A stretch of DNA of 64,000 nt from Uliginosibacterium flavum (GCF_040566545.1 NZ_JBEWZI010000008.1:62001-126000), one strand, 5' to 3'; positions 7,531 to 17,111 are shown, counted from the stretch's first letter. The notes: generated from the letters alone by a model not told the origin. A program made the numbers and translations.

Positions 7531-9886
7531 GTATCTGCTGCCGGACCACCCACGCCTGCCCCAGCGCCAGCCCACCATCGCCGGGCGGCGCGGCACGCGC
7601 CTCCAGCATCTGCAAACCACGTTCAGCCAGCCCCCGACGCAAGCCACGCGCCAGTATCGCATTCAGGAAACAGCCACCGGCACAGGCCACGGTGCGGATT
7701 CCGCTGGATTCTGCCGCAGCGCCCACCCACTCGACCAGTGCCTGGATCAAGGCGGCGTGAAACAGGGCCGCGCCGCGCCCGGTATCGGGCTCGTTCAGTA
7801 GATCCAGCAGCAACGGAGCGAGATCCAGCATCAAGCCGCTGGGCTGCGCGCTCAAAACATGCAAAGCCTCGTTCAGGCGCAGTTCGCCGTAAGCCTCGGC
7901 CAGCCCTTCCAGCCGCATCGCGGCCTGCCCCTCGAAGCTCATGCGCGCCTGCACGCCGAGCAGGCCGGCGGCGGCATCGAACCAGCGTCCTATGCTGGTG
8001 GTCTGCGGCACACCACGCGCCAGCATCTGCGCCAGCTGCGCAGCACCCGGCTCAGCCGAGAAGCGTGTGGCAATTTCGTCGCCACGCCCGAGCAAATCCA
8101 GCCCCGCCGCGCCCATGCGCCAGGGTTCGCGGGCAGCACGGTCGCCACCGGGCAAACCGATGGGCCGCAGATGGCCGAGGCGCTCGAAGCCTGCGCCCTC
8201 GACACGCAGCAATTCGCCGCCCCAAGCCGTGCCATCCGTTCCGAGCCCGACACCATCGAGCGCGAGGCCCAGCACTGGTTCGGCGATGCGATGTTCGGCA
8301 AGCACGGCAGCGATGTGGGCGTGGTGATGCTGCACGCCGATGGCCGGCACTTGCCAACGTTCGGCCAGACGCAAGGCGAGCTGGGTGCTGAAGAAATCCG
8401 GATGCAGATCGTGGGCGACAGCCTGTGGCTGGACCTGCAGCAAGCCTTGCAGATGCTCGACCGCAGCTTCGAGCGCGCGGCAATTGGCGACACGATCCAG
8501 ATCGCCGATGTGCTGCGAAAGGAAGGCTTCTTCGTCCCGCGTGAAGCACAGCGCATTCTTGAAGAAACCGCCCAGTGCCAGCACTGGCGGGCCACTGCGG
8601 CTTAGCAGAATCGCCGTCGGCGTGAAGCCGCGCGCGCGCCGGATGAACTGTGGGCTGCCGCTGCCCGGCTGGCGGCGCAGCACGCTGTCGTCAGTACGGA
8701 TCAGGATGCCCCGGTCATGCAGGAGATATGCATCGGCGATGCCCTGCAGACCAGTCAGCGCCTCGGCGTTATCCGTGACAAGCGGCTCGCCGTGCGGATT
8801 GGCGCTGGTCATAACCAGCGCTAGCGGCTGCGCTTCATTCAGCCACGATGCGCTCGGAGAACGGCCAACAGACTCGTGGTACAGCAGATAGTGGAGCGGC
8901 GTGTAAGGCAACATCACGCCCAGCCAGGCGAGATCCGGCGCCACGCCGGGCAAGGCCGCATCAGCGCCCGGAAGCTTTCTCAATAGCACGATGGGCCGCG
9001 CGCGGCTTTCAAGCTCCGTCGCTTCTTCCAGGCCAAGCTCCGCCAGCCCGGCCAGCGAAGCGCGATTCGCCACCATGATCGCCAGCGGCTTTTCCTCACG
9101 GTCCTTGCGTCGACGCAGCTCGGCCACCGCCGCCGCGTTGCGCGCATCGCAGGCCAAGTGGAAGCCGCCGAGACCTTTCAGCCCAACGATCTCACCGCGC
9201 CGGATACGCGCCAGGGTCTCGGCAATCGGATCACCGGCAATGGCCTGCCCGCTCGCGTCGAGCAGCGTCAGTTGAGGCCCGCAGACCGGGCAGGCATTCG
9301 GTTCGGCATGGAAACGGCGATTGAACGGATCGGTGTATTCGGCGAGACAAGCCGGGCATTGCGTGAAGCTAGCCATGCTAGTGTGGGCGCGGTCATACGG
9401 CAAACGGGCGGCGATGGTGTAGCGCGGGCCGCAGTCGGTGCAATTGATGAAGGCGTAGCGATAGCGGCGATTGGCCGGATCGCAGAGTTCGGCCAAGCAG
9501 CCCGGGCATACGCACAGATCCGGGCCGATCACGGCCTGATTGGCGCCGCCGGCTTCGCTGGCAAGAATGGTGAAACCGGCCGCGTCAGCTTCCGGCGCAA
9601 GTGTTTCCGTTTCAACAGCATCGATGCGCGCGGCCGCTGGTGCATCACGGCGCAAACGCTCGGCGAAAACGGCCAAGGCCGCGTCGGCGCCCTGCACTTC
9701 CAGCGTCACGCCGCCTGCATCGTTGCGCACCCAGCCGAGCAAGTCGAGTTCATGCGCCAGGCGATGCACGAAGGGCCGGAAGCCGACCCCCTGGACGATG
9801 CCGCGAAGACGCAGACGCAGCCTTGCTCTCAAGCCAGCATGCTCGAAGAAGCCCGCTGTACGCCGCTCTCCAGCCATGCCTGCCAT
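7526..9886 (-). CDS. hypF: Carbamoyltransferase HypF
   Basis: HypF makes the carbamoyl group that becomes the CN ligands. All parts are present in order: an acylphosphatase domain (RGIVQGVGFRPF, residues about 30-100), two zinc-finger pairs (CVCPGC, CTDCG, CPAC, CPVCG), a YrdC-like domain (KGLGGFHLACDA), and a Kae1/O-carbamoyltransferase domain (VQHHHAHIAAVLAEH). Length is about 786 residues, normal for the family. The start is uncertain: ATG at 9886 or 9877 and TTG at 9895 all lie inside the 3' end of hypB, and none has a clear Shine-Dalgarno site. Its position between hypB and hypC is unusual compared with the E. coli operon. Confidence 0.95.
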   Translation of the reverse strand: MAGMAGERRTAGFFEHAGLRARLRLRLRGIVQGVGFRPFVHRLAHELDLLGWVRNDAGGVTLEVQGADAALAVFAERLRRDAPAAARIDAVETETLAPEADAAGFTILASEAGGANQAVIGPDLCVCPGCLAELCDPANRRYRYAFINCTDCGPRYTIAARLPYDRAHTSMASFTQCPACLAEYTDPFNRRFHAEPNACPVCGPQLTLLDASGQAIAGDPIAETLARIRRGEIVGLKGLGGFHLACDARNAAAVAELRRRKDREEKPLAIMVANRASLAGLAELGLEEATELESRARPIVLLRKLPGADAALPGVAPDLAWLGVMLPYTPLHYLLYHESVGRSPSASWLNEAQPLALVMTSANPHGEPLVTDNAEALTGLQGIADAYLLHDRGILIRTDDSVLRRQPGSGSPQFIRRARGFTPTAILLSRSGPPVLALGGFFKNALCFTRDEEAFLSQHIGDLDRVANCRALEAAVEHLQGLLQVQPQAVAHDLHPDFFSTQLALRLAERWQVPAIGVQHHHAHIAAVLAEHRIAEPVLGLALDGVGLGTDGTAWGGELLRVEGAGFERLGHLRPIGLPGGDRAAREPWRMGAAGLDLLGRGDEIATRFSAEPGAAQLAQMLARGVPQTTSIGRWFDAAAGLLGVQARMSFEGQAAMRLEGLAEAYGELRLNEALHVLSAQPSGLMLDLAPLLLDLLNEPDTGRGAALFHAALIQALVEWVGAAAESSGIRTVACAGGCFLNAILARGLRRGLAERGLQMLEARAAPPGDGGLALGQAWVVRQQIR

Positions 9887-10683
9887 GCGTCGCAACCCGC
9901 ACCAGTCTTCGAGGAGAGCTGAATCACCGGCAAATCCGGGCGCACCTGACGCGCATAGCGGATCGCCAGTTCAACATCGAAATCCAGATAGGGCAGCAGA
10001 TCGGTCTTGCTGATCAGCAGCAGATCGGCGGCGCGGAACATGTCCGGGTATTTCAGCGGCTTGTCCTCGCCTTCGGTCACCGAAAGAATCACCACCTTGT
10101 GCGCCTCGCCCAGATCGAAGGCGGCCGGGCAGACGAGGTTGCCGACGTTCTCGATCAGCAGCAGGCCGTTCTGCGGCAGCTGCGCCTGCGCGGTCAGTTG
10201 CGCGGCAGCCTGCGCCACCATGTGCGCGTCCAGATGGCAGCCCTTGCCGGTATTGATCTGCACGGCCGGCGCGCCGGTGGCGCGGATGCGCTCGGCATCG
10301 TTAGCCGTCTGCTGGTCGCCCTCGATCACGGCCAGCGACGTGCGGCCGGCCCAGCGCTGGATGGTATCGACCAGCAGCGTGGTCTTGCCCGAACCGGGAC
10401 TGGAAACGAAATTGAGGACAAAGAGCCCGCGCGCGGCGAAAGCCTGCCGGTTCGCCTCGGCCTGCGCATCGTTGCCGGAGAGGATGTCCTGCTCGATGCG
10501 CAGCACGCGTTCAGCCGTCATCTGCGGCGCGTGATTAGCCTCCAGCGGCGCATGGCTGTGACCCACGGGCCGGAAGCTGCCGGCTTTGGGCGCAATGGCT
10601 TCCTTGCGCTGACGCGGCGCGTAGCGCAAATCATGTCCGTCAATGCTGGCGTTGCCGCCGCCACAACCACAGGTCACGCACAT
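9829..10683 (-). CDS. hypB: Hydrogenase nickel-insertion GTPase HypB
   Basis: This 284-residue SIMIBI-class GTPase drives nickel delivery with HypA. It has the N-terminal high-affinity metal motif MCVTCGCGGG, a P-loop SSPGSGKTTLL around residue 94, the metal-site segment GKGCHLDAHM, and ENVGNLVCPAAFDLGE. A short His-containing linker (VGHSHAPLEANHAP) could hold extra metal but is far from a HypB polyhistidine tract. AGGAG precedes the ATG. The 3' end overlaps the hypF start region. Confidence 0.96.
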   Translation of the reverse strand: MCVTCGCGGGNASIDGHDLRYAPRQRKEAIAPKAGSFRPVGHSHAPLEANHAPQMTAERVLRIEQDILSGNDAQAEANRQAFAARGLFVLNFVSSPGSGKTTLLVDTIQRWAGRTSLAVIEGDQQTANDAERIRATGAPAVQINTGKGCHLDAHMVAQAAAQLTAQAQLPQNGLLLIENVGNLVCPAAFDLGEAHKVVILSVTEGEDKPLKYPDMFRAADLLLISKTDLLPYLDFDVELAIRYARQVRPDLPVIQLSSKTGAGCDAWQAWLESGVQRASSSMLA

Positions 10684-10698
10684 TGCTTCACTCCTGAC

Positions 10699-11040
10699 TC
10701 ACTCTATGCTGATGTCGACCACCTGCATCTGGTCTCCATCCGTAATGTTCAGCTGGTAGCCGCCGCATTGCGGACAGGGCTCGCCAATCTGCTTCAGCGC
10801 GACCTCCGCACTGCAGGTGGCACACCAGGCCAGGCCCGGTGCACGCACGACTTCGATCTGCGCGCCTGCGGCCAGAGTGTCCCGGCTCACCACCTCGCAG
10901 CAATACTGCATGGTATCCGGGTCGACGTGCGCCAGCGCGCCAATCGACAATCTGATCCGCGTAACGCGCCGGGCCTCGGCCTTGCGCGCGGCAGCTTCAA
11001 CGATTCCGATGGCGCGTTCCGCCAGCGTCAGTTCATGCAT
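10699..11040 (-). CDS. hypA: Hydrogenase nickel-incorporation protein HypA
   Basis: This 113-residue nickel metallochaperone has the essential N-terminus MHEL, in which His2 is the nickel ligand. Its zinc site consists of two CxxC pairs (CATC and CPQC). It starts the leftward hypABFCDE cluster and is followed after 15 bp by hypB, its usual partner. Confidence 0.96.
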   Translation of the reverse strand: MHELTLAERAIGIVEAAARKAEARRVTRIRLSIGALAHVDPDTMQYCCEVVSRDTLAAGAQIEVVRAPGLAWCATCSAEVALKQIGEPCPQCGGYQLNITDGDQMQVVDISIE

Positions 11041-11358
11041 GCACAGTCCCTTACTTTCTAGATGCTAGCGCGAAGCATGTCACGCCTCGCCTCATGCTGG
11101 CGACGATGCGCGTCAAACAATGAACAGTCGTCAGCAAGATCCCGAGCTGTATCGCACTGCAGCAAGTCAAAGCAAATAAACCACCGAAGCTTCAAAGACA
11201 CAAACCTGACGTTATTAAGCGAAAAATCGCGCTGTGTGCGCAAAGCTTGATCCTCGTCTAGTCGCCACAGACGACTTATGCGAAAGATCGCAAGTTCTAG
11301 AGGACGGCCAATTTTGTAAGGCATCGAAGCCGCCCAGATCCACACAAGGAGGCAATGA
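11041..11358. promoter_or_regulatory. Divergent regulatory gap between hypA and hydN
   Basis: This roughly 320-bp gap is more AT-rich than the flanking genes and separates the leftward hyp genes from the rightward hydN-fdhF cluster. I see a small hairpin ATGCT-N7-AGCAT at 11062-11078, near the hypA leader, and no open frame that looks coding. No perfect FNR, NikR or sigma-54 site was found by eye. Coordinated control by formate and anoxia is expected from the gene content but is not demonstrated. Confidence 0.35.
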
Positions 11359-11904
11359 ATGAACCGGTTTGTTATCGCGGAAGCCAGCAAATGCATCGGC
11401 TGTCGCACGTGCGAGATCGCCTGTGCCATGGCGCACCCTGTGGGCAAGGGGGCGGACATGCTGTCGCCACAGAATTTTTCGCCGCGCCTGACGATCGTCC
11501 GCGCAGGCACGATCACCACCCCCATCCTGTGCCGTCAGTGCGATGACGCGCCCTGTGTGCGTGCCTGCCCAAGCGGCGCCATTATTTACGGCCAGGACAG
11601 CGTACAGGTGTTACAAGAACGCTGCGTCGGCTGCAAAACCTGTGTGGTGGCTTGCCCCTACGGCGCGATGACCGTGGTCAGCGTACCTGCCGCAGGCCAG
11701 GCCGGCTCGATGCTGGTGTCGCAAAAAATGAAATCCGAAGCGCAGAAGTGCGACTTGTGCAGTGATCGCGCCGAGGGCCCGGCCTGTATTCCGTCCTGCC
11801 CGACCAAGGCTTTGCACCTGGTGGACAAGGAAGCGATGGCCGCGAGCTTGCGCAAACGTCAGGAACAAGCCGCCCTGAATCTCGCCACCAACCTGCAGTT
11901 TTGA
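11359..11904 (+). CDS. hydN: Formate-dehydrogenase-linked electron-transfer protein HydN (4Fe-4S ferredoxin)
   Basis: This 181-residue polyferredoxin starts MNRFVIAEASKCIGCRTC and has four Cys groups: CIGCRTC, CRQCDDAPC, CVGCKTC and CDLC..C. The layout matches E. coli HydN, which serves formate dehydrogenase H. AAGGAGG lies 7 bp upstream of the ATG at 11359. fdhF follows 34 bp downstream, supporting a dedicated pairing. It is paralogous to HyfA in the same island. Confidence 0.93.
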   Translation: MNRFVIAEASKCIGCRTCEIACAMAHPVGKGADMLSPQNFSPRLTIVRAGTITTPILCRQCDDAPCVRACPSGAIIYGQDSVQVLQERCVGCKTCVVACPYGAMTVVSVPAAGQAGSMLVSQKMKSEAQKCDLCSDRAEGPACIPSCPTKALHLVDKEAMAASLRKRQEQAALNLATNLQF

Positions 11905-11938
11905 ATCGAATTCGAATTATCCGGAAAGGATTTGTGAC

Positions 11939-14089
11939 ATGAAAAAAGTCATCACGGTATGTCCCTACTGCGGCTCGGGCTGCAAGATCAATCTGCTGGT
12001 CAAAGACAACAAGGTCGTCGGCGCAGAAGGTGCCAATGGCGTCACCAATCAGGGCGAACTGTGCCTGAAGGGCTACTACGGCTGGGACTTCCTGAACGAT
12101 ACCAAGCTGCTGACCCCGCGCCTGAAACAGCCGATGATCCGGCGCCAGCGCGGCGGCGATCTTGAAGCCGTGTCCTGGGATGAAGCCATCGAATTTGCCA
12201 GTTCGCGCCTGAAAGCCATCAAGGAAAAATACGGTCCGGATTCGATCATGCTGACCGGCTCCTCGCGCGGCACCGGCAACGAATCCAACTACGTCGCCCA
12301 GAAATTCGCCCGCGCCGTGATCGGCACCAACAACATCGACTGTTGCGCCCGCGTCTGCCACGGCCCATCGGTGGCCGGCCTGATGACCACGCTGGGCAAC
12401 GGCGCCATGAGCAATTCGATCTGCGAGATCGAAGATACCAAGTGCATTCTGGTATTCGGCTACAACGCCGCCGACTCGCATCCCATCGTGGCCCGCCGCA
12501 TCCTCAAGGCCAAGGAAAAGGGCGCCAAGATCATCGTCTGCGATCCGCGCTATATCGAAACTGCACGCCTTGCCGACATCTTCCTGCCGCTCAAGAACGG
12601 CTCAAACATGGCACTCGTCAACGCGTTTGCCAACGTGCTGATTCAGGAAGGCCTGTTCGACAAGGAATTCGTTGCCAATTACTCGGAAGGCTTCGAGGAA
12701 TACAAGGCGATGGTCGCCAAGTACACCCCGGAATACACCGCCGAAATCACCGGCCTCGATCCGGAACTGGTACGCCAGGCCATCCGCATGTACGCGGGTG
12801 CCGAAACGGCCACGATTCTGTGGGGCATGGGCGTCACGCAATGGGGTCAGGCCGTCGACGTGGTCAAGGGCCTGTCGAGCCTGGCCACCATCACCGGCAA
12901 CCTCGGCAAGCCGAACGTCGGCGTTGGCCCGGTTCGCGGCCAGAACAACGTTCAAGGCGCCTGCGACATGGGCACGCTGCCGAACACGCTGCCGGGTTAC
13001 TACTATGTGACCGACGCCGCCGCGCGCGAGAAATTCGCCAAGGCCTGGGGCGTGGCCAGCATCCCGTCGGAAAAGGGTTACGGCCTGACCGATGTGCCGC
13101 ACAAGATTCTGGAAGGCAAAATCAAGGCCAACTACGTCTTCGGTGAAGATCCGCTGCAAACCGAGCCTGAACTGAGCCTGGTGCGCAAGGCTTTCGCCGA
13201 ACTCGAACTCATCATCGTGCAAGACATCTTCATGACCAAGACCGCGATGATCGCCGACGTGATCTTCCCGGCCACCTCATGGGGCGAGCACGAAAACGTC
13301 TTCTCCAGCGCCGACCGTGGCTTCCAGCGTTGTTACAAAGCGATTGACCCGCCCGCCGATCACAACGTCAAGGATGACTGGGAAATCCACAGCATGATGG
13401 CCCGCGCCATGGGCTATCCGATGAAGTACAACAACGCTCAGGAAATCTGGGACGAGTTGCGCGGCCTGTGCGATCTGTACGCAGGTGCCACCTACGAAAA
13501 AATGGCCGATCTGGGCTATGTGCAGTGGCCCTGCCCGACCGAAGATCACCCCGGCACACCGTGGCTGTACGAAGGCAAGAAGTTCGACACGCCGACCGGC
13601 AAAGCCTTGCTGTTCGCCGCCGAATGGCGCGCACCGCTGGAAAAAGTCGACGCAGACTATCCGCTGGGGCTGTGCACCGTGCGTGAAGTCGGTCACTACT
13701 CCTGCCGCTCGATGACGGGCAACTGCAGCGCGCTGCAGACGCTGGCCGACGAGCCGGGCTTCGTGCAGGTCCATCCGGAAGACGCCAAGAAATTCGGCAT
13801 CAAGGATCAGTCGCTGGTCTGGGTGTCCTCGCGTCGCGGCAAGGTCATCACGCGTGCCAACCTCAATAATCGCGTCAACCAAGGGGCGGTCTACATGACC
13901 TACCAGTGGTGGATCGGCGCCTGTAACGAACTGACCGTGGATCATCTGGACCCGATCTCCAAGACGCCGGAGTACAAATACTGCGCCGTGAAGGTCGAAG
14001 CCATTGCGGACCAATCCTGGGCCGAGAACTACGTCCAGACCGAGTACAGCAAGATGAAGGCCGACATGCGCAAGGCGGCGCTGGCCTGA
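11939..14089 (+). CDS. fdhF: Formate dehydrogenase H, cysteine-containing (FdhF)
   Basis: This 716-residue molybdopterin oxidoreductase oxidises formate to CO2 for formate hydrogenlyase. The N-terminal [4Fe-4S] motif is CPYCGSGCK with a further Cys near residue 42. The active-site segment reads RVCHGPSV with Cys at residue 140, where E. coli FdhF has selenocysteine; no in-frame TGA is needed. GMGVTQW, PVRGQNNVQGACDMG and EVGHYSCRSMTGNC are conserved. There is no Tat signal or membrane helix, so it is cytoplasmic. It is the central gene of the hydN-fdhF-moaA-fdhD cluster. Confidence 0.96.
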   Translation: MKKVITVCPYCGSGCKINLLVKDNKVVGAEGANGVTNQGELCLKGYYGWDFLNDTKLLTPRLKQPMIRRQRGGDLEAVSWDEAIEFASSRLKAIKEKYGPDSIMLTGSSRGTGNESNYVAQKFARAVIGTNNIDCCARVCHGPSVAGLMTTLGNGAMSNSICEIEDTKCILVFGYNAADSHPIVARRILKAKEKGAKIIVCDPRYIETARLADIFLPLKNGSNMALVNAFANVLIQEGLFDKEFVANYSEGFEEYKAMVAKYTPEYTAEITGLDPELVRQAIRMYAGAETATILWGMGVTQWGQAVDVVKGLSSLATITGNLGKPNVGVGPVRGQNNVQGACDMGTLPNTLPGYYYVTDAAAREKFAKAWGVASIPSEKGYGLTDVPHKILEGKIKANYVFGEDPLQTEPELSLVRKAFAELELIIVQDIFMTKTAMIADVIFPATSWGEHENVFSSADRGFQRCYKAIDPPADHNVKDDWEIHSMMARAMGYPMKYNNAQEIWDELRGLCDLYAGATYEKMADLGYVQWPCPTEDHPGTPWLYEGKKFDTPTGKALLFAAEWRAPLEKVDADYPLGLCTVREVGHYSCRSMTGNCSALQTLADEPGFVQVHPEDAKKFGIKDQSLVWVSSRRGKVITRANLNNRVNQGAVYMTYQWWIGACNELTVDHLDPISKTPEYKYCAVKVEAIADQSWAENYVQTEYSKMKADMRKAALA

Positions 14090-14105
14090 TCGTGAAGCCA
14101 TCCAT

Positions 14106-14131
14106 CGGCGCCCGGCTCAGGCCAGGTGCCG
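14106..14131 (+). terminator. Possible hairpin between fdhF and moaA
   Basis: CGGCGCC (14106-14112) pairs with GGTGCCG near 14125-14131, with one G-T wobble. No run of T follows, so this may be an mRNA-stabilising or attenuating hairpin rather than a true terminator. It abuts the earliest possible moaA start. Confidence 0.3.
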
Positions 14132-14132
14132 A

Positions 14133-15164
14133 TTGTTGGCTCACCTGTTTCTGCCCCTTGTGAAACACCAGTCCCCAATCCCCACACCCAGCCTGCAAGA
14201 CCGCTTCGGTCGCCGCATCGACTATGTGCGCGTATCCGTCACGGATCGCTGCGACCTGCGCTGCAGCTACTGTCGACCGAAGGATTTTGACGGTTACGCA
14301 GAACCGGCCAACTGGCTGAGCTTTGCCGAAATCAGCCGCGTCGTGGCCGCCTTTGCGCGTCTGGGTGTCGGGCGCATCCGGCTGACTGGAGGCGAGCCAC
14401 TGCTGCGCCGCAATCTCGTCGATCTGGTCAGCGACATCGCCCTATTGCCGGGCGTACATGACCTGTCGCTGTCCACCAACGCCACACAACTGACCCGGCA
14501 TGCCCACGCACTGAAGGAGGCTGGGCTGGCGCGCATCAATATCAGCCTCGATTCGCTGGATCGCGACTGCATCACCCGCGTGTACGGGCGCGACAGTCTC
14601 GGCGTCATCCTCGCCGGCATCATGGCTGCGAAAGAGGCCGGCATCACGCCGATCAAACTCAACATGGTCGCGATGCAAGGCGTGAACGATCATGAGATCG
14701 AACGCATGGCGGCGTTCTGCATCGAACACGGCTTCATCCTGCGCCTGATCGAAGCCATGCCGGTCGGCGAAGCCGGTCGCCAGACCCATTTCCTGCCGCT
14801 CGACCCGGTACGCCAGCAGCTCATCAGCCGCTTCGATCTTATGCCCTGCGCATCGGAACTTGGCGGTGGCCCGGCGCGCTACTGGCAGACCCGCGATGGC
14901 CGCAGCCAGATCGGCTTCATCACGCCGATCACGCAACACTTCTGCGCCACCTGCAATCGTGTCCGGCTGGCCGTGGATGGCACGCTCTACCTGTGTCTGG
15001 GGCAGAATGAACGTTTCGAGCTGCGCCCATTGCTGCGTGATGGTGCCAGTGATGCCGAACTGGAAGGCGCGATCCGCAGCGCCATCGAACTCAAGCCGCA
15101 CCAGCATGAATTCGAACAGGCGCCAGAGCACATCGTGCGTTTCATGTCGCAGACCGGAGGCTGA
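14133..15164 (+). CDS. moaA: GTP 3',8-cyclase MoaA (molybdopterin biosynthesis)
   Basis: This radical-SAM enzyme performs the first step of molybdenum-cofactor synthesis. The SAM cluster motif is CDLRCSYC after DYVRVSVTDR. GGEPLLRR follows, and the C-terminal second cluster is formed by CATCNRVRLAVDGTLYLC. The protein ends in the functionally important GG dipeptide. Start choice is uncertain: TTG at 14133 or 14136 and GTG at 14160 are possible, none with a strong Shine-Dalgarno, giving 334-343 residues. Its location after fdhF suggests dedicated cofactor supply for the formate dehydrogenase. Confidence 0.93.
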   Translation: MLAHLFLPLVKHQSPIPTPSLQDRFGRRIDYVRVSVTDRCDLRCSYCRPKDFDGYAEPANWLSFAEISRVVAAFARLGVGRIRLTGGEPLLRRNLVDLVSDIALLPGVHDLSLSTNATQLTRHAHALKEAGLARINISLDSLDRDCITRVYGRDSLGVILAGIMAAKEAGITPIKLNMVAMQGVNDHEIERMAAFCIEHGFILRLIEAMPVGEAGRQTHFLPLDPVRQQLISRFDLMPCASELGGGPARYWQTRDGRSQIGFITPITQHFCATCNRVRLAVDGTLYLCLGQNERFELRPLLRDGASDAELEGAIRSAIELKPHQHEFEQAPEHIVRFMSQTGG

Positions 15165-15170
15165 GCAAAA

Positions 15171-15995
15171 ATGCCTGATTCATCAAACGAAAATCGACCG
15201 GATCCCCAAGCTACCGTGCGCGCCTTGCGTCACAGCCCGGAAGGCACGAAAACTTGCACTGATCAGGTAGCTGAAGAATGTCCGGTCGCGCTGGTTTTCA
15301 ACGGCATCTCACATGCCGTGATGATGGCCACACCGACCGATCTGGAAGAGTTCGCGCTGGGTTTTGCGCTCTCCGAAGGCATCATCGAAAACCGGCGCGA
15401 CATTCACGACATGGAAATCACCTTCCATGCAGATAGCGCGGAAATTCAGCTCAGCATCGCCCAAGCGGCTTTCGTCAAACTCAAGGAACATCGCCGCAGC
15501 CTGACCGGGCGAACCGGCTGCGGCGTGTGCGGCACCGAAAGTCTGGCGCTGCTGGATCTGCAGCCGGAAAAAGTGACGGCCGCACCAAGCATTGCCGTCA
15601 ATCACGCTGCGCTCCTGCGCATCCTCGCTGAATTGCCGCGACATCAGCCGCTCACGCAAACCACCGGCTGTGCCCACGCGGCAGCCTGGTGCACGGCAGA
15701 AGGCGAAATCCTGCGGGTGTTCGAGGATGTCGGGCGCCACAACGCGCTGGATAAATTGCTGGGCTGGATGGCGACCCAGGCGATCCAGCCGCAGGACGGA
15801 CTGATCTTCCTGACCAGCCGCGCCAGCTACGAGCTGGTCAGAAAAGCCGCGCGCCTGAATATCCCTGTGCTGGCCACGATCTCCGCGCCCACAGCCTTGG
15901 CCATTCGCATCGCCCACGCTGCAGGCATCCGCCTGCTGAGTTTTTGCCGTACGAACGGTTTTGTGGAATATCCGAAAGAGATGCCTGCGGTCTGA
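15171..15995 (+). CDS. fdhD: Formate dehydrogenase sulfurtransferase FdhD
   Basis: This 274-residue FdhD-family protein transfers sulfur to the Mo cofactor of formate dehydrogenases. The characteristic cysteine loop GRTGCGVCG is present (near residue 117), along with EEFALGFALSEGII and FEDVGRHNALDKL. A GGAGG site sits at the 3' end of moaA, about 13 bp ahead of the ATG, consistent with coupling. This is the last gene of the fdhF cluster proper. Confidence 0.96.
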   Translation: MPDSSNENRPDPQATVRALRHSPEGTKTCTDQVAEECPVALVFNGISHAVMMATPTDLEEFALGFALSEGIIENRRDIHDMEITFHADSAEIQLSIAQAAFVKLKEHRRSLTGRTGCGVCGTESLALLDLQPEKVTAAPSIAVNHAALLRILAELPRHQPLTQTTGCAHAAAWCTAEGEILRVFEDVGRHNALDKLLGWMATQAIQPQDGLIFLTSRASYELVRKAARLNIPVLATISAPTALAIRIAHAAGIRLLSFCRTNGFVEYPKEMPAV

Positions 15996-16143
15996 GCCCC
16001 TGCGCCGGGAAGAATTCATTCCCTCTGAGATCAAGCCCGCGCCAGATCAAATGCACGCACCCAAAACCCCTTACAATCGCTCGCAGATAGTCGTACGCCA
16101 CGCCGTGCGTGGCGAAACCTTCCCCCGCAGACTGGATTGATGC

Positions 16144-16956
16144 ATGCAATCGCTTCCGGCAGATTGGCTTTCACTGCTGCTCCTGACCTTCGTGCTGGGT
16201 TTGAAGCATGGTTTCGATGCCGACCATCTGGCGACGATTGATGGCCTGACGCGTTACAACCTGCGCACGCGGCCACGCACTGCACGCCTTTGCGGCACGC
16301 TGTTTTCGCTGGGGCATGGTGCGGTGGTGATGCTGATTGCGCTGAGCGCCTCGGTGATTGCCGGACAGTTCCGCATTCCAGAATGGTTTGACTTGCTCGG
16401 CGCCCTGATCTCGATTGCGTTTCTGGCTGCGCTCGGCACCCTGAATCTGCTTGCCGTGCTGCGCGCCGCGCCCGACGAAGTGGTGCAGCCGGTTGGCCTG
16501 AAAGGTCGCCTGCTGGGCAGCCTGCGCCATATCTCGAACCCCTTTCTGATCGCACTGGTCGGAGCGCTGTTTGCGCTGTCCTTCGATACGCTGTCGCAGG
16601 CGGCCTTCTTCGCCCTGACCGCAACGCGCTTCGGCGGCTGGCAGCATGCCTTGCTGCTGGCACTGCTGTTCGTGCTGGGCATGCTGGTGACAGATGGCGT
16701 GAATGGTCTGTGGATCGCGCGATTGATCGCACGTGCCGATCACGTGGCACGCGTGGCTTCGCGCGTCATGGGGCTGGTGGTTTCGAGCCTGAGTCTGCTG
16801 GTGAGCGCGTTCGGCATCATGAAGCTAGCCTCGCCTGCCATCGGAACATGGAGCGAGGGCAAGGAACTGTATTTCGGCGCTAGTCTGGTGCTGTTGATTG
16901 CGGCGAGTTTCATGCTGGCGATCCGGCTGGCCCGCGCCCCGCGCATCCCGGCTTGA
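16144..16956 (+). CDS. NiCoT-family nickel (cobalt) transporter
   Basis: This 270-residue membrane protein with about seven helices carries the NiCoT signature HGFDADHLATID in helix II, whose His and Asp residues bind Ni or Co. Further family motifs are FSLGHGAVV and LFALSFDTLSQ. It would supply nickel for the hydrogenase matured by the adjacent hyp genes. A CCACGC/GCGTGG hairpin at 16099-16115 lies in the leader. Specificity for Ni over Co is inferred from context only. Confidence 0.92.
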   Translation: MQSLPADWLSLLLLTFVLGLKHGFDADHLATIDGLTRYNLRTRPRTARLCGTLFSLGHGAVVMLIALSASVIAGQFRIPEWFDLLGALISIAFLAALGTLNLLAVLRAAPDEVVQPVGLKGRLLGSLRHISNPFLIALVGALFALSFDTLSQAAFFALTATRFGGWQHALLLALLFVLGMLVTDGVNGLWIARLIARADHVARVASRVMGLVVSSLSLLVSAFGIMKLASPAIGTWSEGKELYFGASLVLLIAASFMLAIRLARAPRIPA

Positions 16957-17111
16957 GCGACGGCCTCGAATTTCCTCTGCCCGCTTAGCCTCGCCGCATA
17001 TGCGTCTACAGCACGCCTAGCCATAGAAGTCCGACTGACGGTATTCTTAGGGCAGACACCTCTGAAAGCCAATCTCTGCGCGGCTCTTCAGCATGTCATG
17101 GCAAGATTCTT

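Noticed and set aside
12340..12370. Selenocysteine in FdhF
   Set aside because: The active-site codon is TGC (Cys); the frame has no internal TGA and no SECIS element is needed.
14106..14170. Molybdenum cofactor riboswitch ahead of moaA
   Set aside because: The gap is too short (about 45-70 bp) for the known Moco RNA and only a simple hairpin is visible.
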